A stretch of 12,796 bases of DNA from Allomyces macrogynus ATCC 38327. Its lineage: Eukaryota; Blastocladiomycota; Blastocladiomycetes; Blastocladiales; Blastocladiaceae. A model generated the notes under the pieces. That model was not told the DNA's origin, ran no database searches, and was given only the letters and a program-made list of their open reading frames with translations. The position numbers and the translations under genes were made by a program. This document shows, one piece after another, positions 1-6,668 of this stretch. Position 1 is the first letter of the stretch, and every line of letters starts with the position of its first letter. The stretch covers positions 454,025 through 466,820 of the forward strand of contig GG745348.1 in assembly GCA_000151295.1 (NCBI GenBank), read 5' to 3'.

Positions 1-91
1 AAGAACGGTGCGCGTGCGCGTGTGCGGGCGACGGCACGGCGTTGTTGGGCGGGGCGCCCGCGCCGGCCGGCGGCGGGGGCAGGCTGGCCAT
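1..91 (-). CDS. Possible N-terminus of a Pro/Ala/His-rich protein, cut by the left edge
   Basis: The minus strand has an ATG at 91-89 in a strong context (CCCGCCATGG). It opens a frame of 30 codons that leaves the window at position 1. The peptide starts MASLPPPPAGAGAPP and continues with an alternating Ala-His stretch. Nearly all codons end in G or C, as in the firm genes here. The frame is open upstream to a TAA near 222-224, so the ATG could be internal to an exon, but it is the only Met in that open stretch. GC boxes of CCCGCCC type lie just upstream on this strand. I recognise no domain. Low-complexity GC-rich DNA can give such a frame by chance, so this is only a candidate. Confidence 0.3.
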   Translation of the reverse strand, partial: MASLPPPPAGAGAPPNNAVPSPAHAHAHRS

Positions 92-132
92 GGCGGGGCG
101 GAGGGCGCGCAGCTTCGGCGATGCAACTGGTC

Positions 133-187
133 GGGAAGGGCGGGTCGGGGGGGAGCTTGACGCGCGGGTGGGCGGGGCAGGGCGGGG
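133..187 (+). other. Two tandem G-quadruplex motifs
   Basis: The plus strand has four G-runs of three or more at 133-153, with loops of 2, 1 and 2 bases. A second set at 166-187 has loops of 1, 1, 2 and 1. Both fit the standard G3+N1-7 quadruplex pattern with very short loops. Read on the minus strand, the same bases form a cluster of CCCGCCC-type GC boxes 40 to 100 bp upstream of the candidate ATG at 91. Confidence 0.6.
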
Positions 188-563
188 CGGTGTCGATGCG
201 TGCGGTGCCCGTCCCGATCGTTAGTGTCGTCGTGCGCGTTGTCGGTCGCGGTTGGTCAGTCGGCGTCGTCGGGCTGGTCGTTCGGCCTCGGGCGGCGCGA
301 TGGTTGGTGGTGGGTGTCGCGACGTCTTGGAGCGTCGGCGTGGGTGTTCAGTGTTGACGTTGGGGTTTCGGTCGGCGGGTTCTGCGCCTCGCCGGATCGG
401 AAACTCCGATGCGCCACGCCTGAATCCCGCGCCTTCCGCCTTTGTTTCTCCTTGTTTCGGCACGCGGCCGCGTTTGTCATCATGCCTGCGAGCCTTCGTT
501 GCAAGAGCACCAGCCGCGGGAACGAACGCATGCGCACATGCGTGCGTCGAAGAACCGCAACGC

Positions 564-620
564 CACGTGTCGCACCCACGCTGTTGCCAGCCCAAGCCGC
601 GCTAGCCACGTTGCCACGTG
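564..620. promoter_or_regulatory. Pair of CACGTG boxes
   Basis: Two identical CACGTG palindromes lie at 564-569 and 615-620, 51 bp apart, and both are preceded by GC. CACGTG is the core site of bHLH factors (Cbf1/Pho4/USF type). The target gene is unclear because the only nearby coding candidate is the weak minus-strand start at 91. Confidence 0.3.
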
Positions 621-967
621 GGTCCCTGCGTGTCCTTTCGGCCGTTCCCGACGGACTGGGCAGACTGCGGACCACGGTTCGATCCTTGCGCGAGACGCGA
701 CGTTCTCTCGCGCTCTCTCACTCTTGTCTTGCCATCAGCCTTCACTTCGACGGGTATTTAATGGACCGATTTCTGTCGCTCTCCATCCTTGGACCACGAC
801 AGCCATGACCGTACATGGCGGATGTTGTTGCCACGCAATGACCACAGCTGGAGTGGAGACCAGCCTGAACCATGCCAAGACAAACGACTGAAGGAAATGT
901 GCGCTCACAGCTCCAGTCAACTCGGCCAAGGTCCAACCAGTGGAGGAGGGAGCATAATTTGGCCTTA

Positions 968-973
968 TTTATT
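968..973 (-). terminator. Polyadenylation signal AATAAA, minus strand
   Basis: TTTATT on the plus strand reads AATAAA on the minus strand, inside a local AT-rich patch in otherwise GC-rich DNA. It lies about 120 bp past the minus-strand stop codon at 1094-1096, so it fits the 3' end of the unrecognised gene at 1094-1796. Confidence 0.4.
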
Positions 974-1093
974 CTCTCATCATCCATACTAATGCTCTTC
1001 TTGTTGTCTCGCTTGACGCGAGTTCGCCGGCACGGTGTGCGGCCTTGACTGCCAGCTGCAGTGCGCGGCGGCCGCCAAACATCAGCTCGAATA

Positions 1094-1796
1094 TCAGTTT
1101 ATTACTGCACACGCGACTTGCTGCACGACGTTCGTATTGTCTTGGGGCCGCGTCATCTTTGGGCTGGATGCGTGCACGATGGTGCTCTCTCTTGCCTTCA
1201 GCCCGCCTGTAACCCAGCCTGGCAGTTCAGGACCCCCGCCACGGCTTGCGATTGATCGACCAGCCCGGCGAGCCTTTTCCAACTCCCTGCTCAAGTCCTT
1301 CGCGAACTGCGGCCCTCTCTCTCCATTCAAAGTTGTACCACGAATATCACCTCCTCGTCATGGCTCGGTTTCGATCAGGTGGTCGTGCGCGCCTCCACGA
1401 ATGCCACCCCCGCCACGCACCATGGCCACCTCGTTCCGTTGCCCTTCAAGCTTGGCAAAACCGCACGGTTGCTTGTTCGACGAGCTTTCTGCAAGCTTAG
1501 CCCGGCCCTTCATGCACACCGTCGGCTTGATGCCGTTGCACGGCACGCTCAAGTCCCGCGTTGTAGACGTGAAGCCGACCATTTGGAGCAGACTCCCCGG
1601 CTCATCGTGGACCAGTAGTACGCGCCGGGTGGTGCGGTCGAGGTACACGTTGATGTGGGTGCCACGCTGCGCCGCGGCTCTTGTCCTGGCGCTCCCAACG
1701 AATCGCGCGGATGAACGTGTGCCAGGTCACCACGTCAACCTGCCTCACGATGCTTCCAAGTGGAGGTGGCTCGGAGAAGAGAAGCAGAGCAGATTG
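1094..1796 (-). pseudogene. Unrecognised minus-strand gene, probably frameshifted, 5' end missing
   Basis: Three minus-strand segments look coding. Segment A (1796 down to about 1670) follows an acceptor-like ...GATAG and includes VDVVTWHTFIRAIRWERQ. Segment B (about 1665 to 1421) includes INVYLDRTTRRVLLVHDEPG and SLLQMVGFTSTTRD, and ends at a GTGCGT donor. Segment C (1306 to 1094) begins after a GCAG acceptor with FAKDLSRELEKARRAG and ends in TGA. The B-C intron would be 114 nt and phase 0. A and B are adjacent but one frame apart near 1655-1680, around the bases GCAGCGTGGC, as if one base were inserted. No Met start is seen in A, so a 5' exon is missing or lost. I do not recognise the family. 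It could be a decayed gene, or an intact gene with one sequence error. A 272-codon plus-strand frame across it is a shadow. Confidence 0.35.
1098..1103 (-). terminator. Second AATAAA, minus strand
   Basis: AATAAA on the minus strand overlaps the last codons before the stop at 1094. It would act as a poly(A) signal only if the true stop of the 1094-1796 gene lies further upstream, for example if its last exon is shorter than drawn. Confidence 0.25.
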
Positions 1797-1828
1797 CTAT
1801 CTTTCTGTCCTGTCGCGTCTGATCAACG

Positions 1829-1849
1829 GAGCGACCAGTCTGGTCGCTC
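1829..1849. promoter_or_regulatory. Perfect 21-bp palindrome upstream of the aquaporin TATA box
   Basis: The arms GAGCGACCAG (1829-1838) and CTGGTCGCTC (1840-1849) are exact reverse complements around one central T. The palindrome ends 18 bp before the TATA box at 1868. Such a dyad could bind a dimeric transcription factor. It lies between the aquaporin and the unrecognised minus-strand gene, so it could serve either or both. Confidence 0.45.
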
Positions 1850-1867
1850 TTGAGCTTGCTCCGTGCG

Positions 1868-1874
1868 TATAAAG
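1868..1874 (+). promoter_or_regulatory. TATA box of the aquaglyceroporin gene
   Basis: TATAAAG stands 100 bp before the aquaporin ATG at 1974, so transcription starting about 30 bp downstream would leave a leader of about 70 nt. The sequence after it is pyrimidine-rich, as is common near fungal start sites. Confidence 0.5.
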
Positions 1875-1973
1875 CGGTGGTGCCGATGCCGACGCTCTTT
1901 TCTCTCGATTCTAACTCTCGCTCGCCGTCGATACCCGCTCTCTCGTGCCTCTCCACCCGTTCGCGTGTCCGCC

Positions 1974-3060
1974 ATGCCCGTCAAACCATCTCTGGACCCG
2001 GCATTTCTCAAGTCGCTCAAGGGCCGTCGCGGATGGCGAACGCTGCGCCATCACTTTCGCGAGGAGCTGGCCGAATGCCTCGGCACTTTCATTTTGATTT
2101 TGATCGGCATCGGATCCGTGTGCCAGACGGTGCTGTCGGAAGGGTCGTCGGGCAGCCCACTCGCGATGTACGTTCAAACACGACTCTCAAGTCGCCAATT
2201 TTTTGCGTCGGCCCAACTGACCCGATCTCAATATTTGTGTGTAGTCGTATGGGCTTCTTTATGGCCGTCGTTCTCGGTACGAATTTGCCTGACCTGCTGA
2301 TTGCGTCCCTGCCGCCGCGGCAACTGATCACGACCATTTACCAGCCGTCTTTGCCGCTGGTTCGCAATCCGGCGCGCACATCAACCCGGCCGTAACGATC
2401 GCCCTCGCCGTGCACAAACGCTTCCCGTGGTCCAAGGTCCCGTGGTACATTGCCGCGCAATTCATCGGCGCATTTTTCGGCGCGATCGTCGTCTACGGCA
2501 ACTACATCAACGCGATCACCAACGCCGATGGCGGCGAGCGCACGACCGCTGACTGGGACGTGTCCAAGGACATACATGACCGCGCGACCGCCGGCTTGTT
2601 TACCACGTTCCCGGCACCCTACATGGACACGGTCGGCGCCTTCTTTTCCGAGTTTTTGGGAACGATGGTGCTCGTCATGGGGCTCATGACCATCACCGAG
2701 GCGCGCAACCCGATGGCGCCCACGACCTACACGCCCGTAGCCGTGGGGATGGTGGTGCTCGCGATTGGTGTTGCGCTCGGGACTGAGACGAGTTTTGCCA
2801 TCAACCCGGCACGCGATCTCGGGCCACGGATCGCATTGGCCATGGTCGGGTACGGAAGTGCCGTGTTTGTCAATTTCTCGTATTATTTCTGGGTCCGTTT
2901 CACTCTCAGGACGGTGGCTCGAAGAAATGATTGCGGTTTCAACTAATGTTGATGCTCTCAAATGCAGGTTCCTATCATCGCTCCCATTCTCGGCGCAATT
3001 TTCGGCGGGTATTTGGTGCGCGCGTTCTGCGACTGGGGGATCGACGACAGCGTCGTCTGA
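1974..3060 (+). CDS. Aquaglyceroporin (MIP family), 4 exons, about 288 aa
   Basis: This is an integral membrane channel for water and glycerol. Exons: 1974-2167, 2245-2276, 2345-2892, 2968-3060. Introns are 77, 68 and 75 nt, with donors GTACGT, GTACGA and GTCCGT, and branch-like CTGAC, CTGAT and CTAAT. The first half has REELAECLGTFILILIGIGS and the pore motif NPA at residues 89-91 (SGAHINPAVT). The second half has EFLGTMVLVMG and the second NPA at 229-231 in NPARDLGPR. The aspartate after NPAR is typical of glycerol-conducting GlpF-type channels rather than strict water channels. The short tail ends CDWGIDDSVV. Length is normal and the long N- and C-terminal regulatory tails of yeast Fps1 are absent. 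The ATG in GCCATGC is the first in frame before the first helix. Exon 2 is a 32-nt microexon. Family assignment is firm; substrate is inferred. Confidence 0.93.
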
Positions 3061-3470
3061 TCGAACCGCGACCACCAATGATCAAAACGCAAATCGCTCC
3101 AACGCTACGAAAGCCTCGAGCTCTCCATTATATTTTGTCATTTTGGTGTGCCCTTAACTTCATGTTCTTTGTTGCTCTGCGCTCGTGTCCTGGAATGCCA
3201 TGTATTTCTTTATTCATCGAAGTGTCCTGATTTCGTGGGTCGAGAAAGGTTGAGAGTCCAAGGGACAGCAGCTCTATCGGCCTGCAAGGAAGTATCGCCC
3301 AAGTCCCGCCCTTGCTCTCGTCGGATCCCCTCTCCACAAATACGCGGCCACGACCAAAATTACTACAGCATTTGGACCAACAGCACATTCGCACTTGGCG
3401 CATCACTGGCATCTCCGCCTCGCACACGACCCGCACACGCTCGCAAGTTGCGCGGCCCAACATTGAAAAC
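3061..3470 (+). other. Spacer: aquaporin 3' UTR and ERG8 promoter/leader
   Basis: The two genes run head to tail. An AT-rich patch at about 3125-3150 (TTATATTTTGT) may mark the end of the aquaporin transcript, though there is no exact AATAAA. The 3' half is C/T-rich and then A/C-rich up to the ERG8 ATG, with no clear TATA box. Minus-strand frames here read through into ERG8 antisense and look like shadows. Confidence 0.5.
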
Positions 3471-5138
3471 ATGTCTTCGGCGACCTCTGTTCGCAAAGCA
3501 CCTGTCGCCGTGTCGGCGCCCGGCAAGGCGCTCATTGCTGGCGGTTACCTCGTGCTCGACCGCGCCTACTCGGGCGTCGTGGTCGCGACCACGTCGCGAT
3601 TCTACACGGTGATCCAGCCGCGGCCTGCCACGAATGACGACGGTCAAGTTCATGTCACCATCACGTCGCCGCAGTTTACGGACCCGGCGCGCAGCTACGT
3701 CTTTGACGCGGCGCTCGAAAACGCCATGCAGAAACCGTATGCATTGTTCATGTACAACAACAGTCGTGGTCGAGTTGGTCATTCATAATTGACGCGGCGC
3801 GCTGATCGTGTAGCGCAACCACCAACCCCTTCATCGACGGCCCGCTCTTGACGGCCCTGCGCGTCGCGCGCGCACGCGTCGGAGCGGCCCAATTCGCGTC
3901 CCTGACGCACGGATCGACGCTCGCCATCACGATCCTGGCCGACAACGACTTCTACTCGCAGCGCGCCGAACTCGATGCGCGCAAGCTGCCCGCGACCTCG
4001 GCAGCTCTGCTCCAACTCCCGCCATTTGTTTCGCAGAACAAGTCGGTGCGCGACGTGCAAAAGACGGGACTTGGGTCGTCGGCAGCGCTTGTCACGTCTC
4101 TGGTCGGTGCCGTGCTGCGGTACTTCACGGACACGGTCGAACCCAAGTGGTCGCACCATGTCGCGCAGTGGGCACATTGTCTCGCGCAAGGGAAGATCGG
4201 GTCCGGGTTCGACGTGTCGTCAGCCGCATTTGGCACGCACCGATACCGCCGGTTTGAACCGAGTGGGGTCGCGCCGTTGCTCGAGCGTGGGGTGCGCTTG
4301 TTGAGTTGTGAGTGTCGTGCAAGGTGGTGGTAGACAATCCATTGACTCTCATGTGCGAAAGTAGCTGAACGCGACGGGCGACGAGCTCGTGCGCGCGCTC
4401 GACCCGGCGTCGCCCACGTGCCTGATCAACACGGACGTCGCGCCCTTCCGGCTCCCGCGCGGTGTCGCGATGCTCTTGGCCGACGTGGCCGCGGGCAGTA
4501 ACACGCCGTCGCTCGTGTCCAAGGTGCTTGCGTGGCGCAAGGCCGACCGCGCGGCCGCCGACCAGCTGTGGAACAGAATTCACAAGGCCAATATGGATCT
4601 TGTCGCGCAATTGGATACGCTCGACAAGCTGGCCGCACGTAACGCAGCCGAGTACGACCGCGCGCTGCAGACCGTTGTCACGCAGGGGTGGGGTAAGGCG
4701 GCCGATGGCAAGGAGGTGGTGCAGGCGCTCGTGACGGTCAAGGACACGCTCAAGACGATTCGGCAGGGGATGCGGACCATGGGCGAGTGCTGCCAGGTCC
4801 CGATTGAGCCGGACGTGCAGACGTCGCTGATCGACGAGTGCGCGAGCCTGCCCGGCGTGCTGGGCGCTGGTGTTTCCTGGCGGTGCGTTTCCTCTCAAAC
4901 TCGACACTCCACCTTCAAATGTTTCTGACTGTTTTCTTCTGTAGCCGGAGGTTTCGACGCCATCTACGTCCTGTACTTGCAACCCACCGTCGACGCCGAC
5001 CCGGTTCTCGCCGCCCTTGAGGGCGTGTTCCAGCGTCACCCGAACGTGACGCCGCTGCTCGCGCGTGCGAGCGAGGGCGGGCTCCAGGACGAGTCGAGCA
5101 CGTTCGCCACGTCGGCCCTGGCGCAGTATTTGCACTGA
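3471..5138 (+). CDS. ERG8: Phosphomevalonate kinase (ERG8, GHMP family), 4 exons, one apparent frameshift
   Basis: It converts mevalonate-5-phosphate plus ATP to mevalonate-5-diphosphate in sterol/isoprenoid synthesis. Exons: 3471-3736, 3814-4291, 4365-4882, 4945-5138; introns are 77, 73 and 62 nt. Signatures: GHMP motif 1 SAPGKALIAGGYLVLD (about residues 14-29); TNPFIDGPLLTALR just after intron 1; ATP-loop KTGLGSSAALVTS (174-180 core); GKIGSGFDVSSAAFG; FRLPRGVAMLLADVAAGSNT in exon 3; and GGFDAIYVL opening exon 4. Exon 3 should end A-G-V-P-G to make the conserved AGVPGAGGFDA loop, but TTT at 4873-4875 has one T too many, so the frame reads AGVSW. With TT the donor GTGCGT at 4883 gives the right phase and a protein of about 484 aa, normal for the family. 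The alternative is a weak donor GTGTTT at 4870, which keeps the frame but drops five loop residues. Confidence 0.92.
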
Positions 5139-5159
5139 ACAATCAATCCATGGCAGTAC

Positions 5160-5165
5160 AATAAA
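5160..5165 (+). terminator. Poly(A) signal AATAAA of ERG8
   Basis: AATAAA starts 22 bp after the ERG8 stop and lies in the 37-bp gap before the TAN1 stop codon, which is read from the other strand. Cleavage 10-30 nt downstream would put the ERG8 mRNA end inside the TAN1 coding region, so the two transcripts probably overlap tail to tail. Confidence 0.55.
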
Positions 5166-5175
5166 CAACGATGTT

Positions 5176-6374
5176 TTAGAGCTTCTGGATATTGAATTTG
5201 TGCAGCCGCCGGTAATCGTGGCCGAGCACAATCGACATGCCGGCGACCGACTTGAAGACGCTCACGAGAATCACGACGTCGGGCGTTTTCAGATTCCCGC
5301 TACGAACGGAAGCAAAAACGTCAGTTTGCGACACGGATTCGTGCATTTCGGAAGAATGGCAGTGACGAACCACATCGTGTTGGGCAAATGTTCGCCCAGA
5401 GCGATTGTCAGCGATTGCCGGTTGATGGCGGGCGCGTTGCGCGCCTCGACATAAATCGCCACGGACCGTTTCCGGCCGTTCGTTGCCGGCGCATCGTTGG
5501 CGTCGAGCCCGACCGTATCGACTTTCGACAGGAGCGGACCAAACGTGTCGACAATATCGGTTTGGGTCGCAGCCGATGCGACATGGGACATGGGCAAGAA
5601 GCGGTGGCAGAACGACAGGTCGCTTTCCTGGACCTGCTTCTTGTCGGGTGATGCCGCGAGGTAATCTGGATCAACGGGAAATGTGGATCAGTTTCACGGT
5701 GGAGAAGCACCTGGATACAGGCTCGAATTTGTACCAAACAGCCTGAGCACGAAATCGGACGGTGCGACGCTATTGCGGAACCGCAGGAACAGCAGCCCCG
5801 CACTGCCCGTATCGGCCATTTGGAACAGCGCCGTCTTGTCGCCCTTGTCCACCGGTACCGGCCGCGGCTTCTTCGTCTTCTTGTCGTCGTCGTCATCCGC
5901 GTCGGCAACGTATTGCAAGTCGATGTCGTTTGCCGGCGCTAAGTCCGGGTAGACGGCGTGCGCGCCCGGGAACAGTTTTGGCAGCCATGCGTCGGCGAAC
6001 GACCGCAATTGCCCAATCGCGCGCGTTTCCGTCGCGGGCGAGCACGACACGAGCAGGCCGACGGCCGGGTCGGCACGCCGGATCAGGAACGCGTGCTTTT
6101 GCAGGTACCGCAACTTGAATTTGCCGCGGTGGATCGGGATCGTGTTGGTGTCGGTCGTCTTGGCCACTGACTTTTTCTTCTTTTGCTTCTTGCCGGCCGG
6201 AGCGGTGCTGGTGGAGGCCGCAGCGTCGTTGGATGATTCTGCATTGGTCAATTCTTGGTCGGTGGGCGTGTCGGGGTCGGCAACCTTGGTACGCTTGGGT
6301 GACGGCGGGGCCACGCCCGCCGCGCTTGAGCGGTCCAAGACGGGTTCCGAATCAGGTTGCGCGCGCTTCGGCAT
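5176..6374 (-). CDS. TAN1: THUMP-domain tRNA acetylation adaptor (TAN1/THUMPD1), 3 exons, about 360 aa
   Basis: Family members are nuclear adaptors that bring the acetyltransferase Kre33/NAT10 to tRNA-Ser and tRNA-Leu to make N4-acetylcytidine at position 12. Exons in reading order: 6374-5711, 5665-5371, 5299-5176; introns are only 45 nt (GTGCTT...CCAG) and 71 nt (GTTCGT...GTAG). The N-terminus has basic clusters SPKRTK (25-30) and KKQKKKK (62-68), likely nuclear localisation signals, followed by the family's opening block FLIRRADPAVGLLVSCSP. An acidic DADDDDDKK run precedes the conserved TGSAGLLFLRF. The THUMP part spans the end of exon 1 to exon 3: SDLSFCHRFLPMSH, SVAIYVEARN, then TPDVVILVSVFKSVAGMSIV and the C-terminal HKFNIQKL. 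Length matches human THUMPD1 (about 350 aa). It follows NCKAP1 on the same strand 294 bp downstream and converges on ERG8. Confidence 0.9.
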
Positions 6375-6668
6375 CGTGAATGGCCGTGGATTGACACTAA
6401 AGCTGGGTTGGTGATCGCGGGGTTGCGGACTTTGCACATGGTTGCAGTCGTCCTGTGTTTGCGAGATCTGTCAAGTCACGCCAGTCGTTGCCAGCTAGAA
6501 CAACACGAAAGCACGAAACGACGACAACCACAAAGAAGCACCAATCCACAAACCACAAATCTGTATTCACCATCCAGGTCAGCAAGTCCCACCAAGTCCG
6601 ATGCATGCCAGCCGGCCAGACGGCCGCGACCGCCTCGTCCAATCGATCCCCAGGCCATCCACCGCTCC
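6375..6668 (-). promoter_or_regulatory. Spacer between NCKAP1 and TAN1, likely TAN1 promoter
   Basis: This 294-bp gap follows the NCKAP1 stop and precedes the TAN1 ATG on the minus strand. It is less GC-rich in the middle (about 6500-6580) than its surroundings. I see no exact AATAAA for NCKAP1 and no good TATA box. The one patterned element is the TTTGTGG repeat cluster listed separately. Confidence 0.45.
6528..6559 (-). repeat. Three TTTGTGG repeats upstream of TAN1
   Basis: On the minus strand TTTGTGG occurs at 6559-6553, 6552-6546 and 6534-6528. The first two are directly abutted and the third is 11 bp on. They lie about 155-185 bp upstream of the TAN1 ATG. This could be a small transcription-factor array or a chance A/C-rich tract. 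Confidence 0.35.

Larger units (their letters stand above)
92..967. other. GC-rich stretch without a recognisable gene
   Basis: No reading frame here resembles a known protein. Positions 92-350 are G/T-rich on the plus strand. A 7-bp inverted repeat (ACGCATG, 4-base spacer, CATGCGT) lies at 526-543, and a 12-bp palindrome (CGCCGGCCGGCG) lies just left of this stretch at 61-72. A TATA-like TATTTAA is at 755-761, but the next plus-strand ATGs open only very short frames. The most economical reading is promoter and 5' leader of a minus-strand gene at the left edge plus the 3' flank of the minus-strand gene on the right. Confidence 0.5.

Noticed and set aside
442..891. Plus-strand gene behind the TATTTAA at 755
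   Set aside because: The ATGs that follow open frames of fewer than 30 codons, and nothing resembles a protein family or a splice-joined exon set.
1035..1853. 272-codon plus-strand open frame
   Set aside because: It lacks any recognisable motif and lies opposite minus-strand segments with better coding character, splice-like borders and poly(A) signals.
1973..1975. Minus-strand ATG overlapping the aquaporin start as first exon of the 1094-1796 gene
   Set aside because: The peptide is Arg/His-rich low complexity and no splice-compatible donor joins it convincingly to segment A.
2338..3078. 246-codon minus-strand frame
   Set aside because: It is antisense to the aquaglyceroporin, whose NPA motifs and splice phases are firm; it is Arg/His-rich as expected from GC-rich third positions.
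4125..5231. 368-codon minus-strand frame, the second longest in the window
   Set aside because: It is a shadow of ERG8 exons 2-4 and crosses two ERG8 introns; no family similarity.
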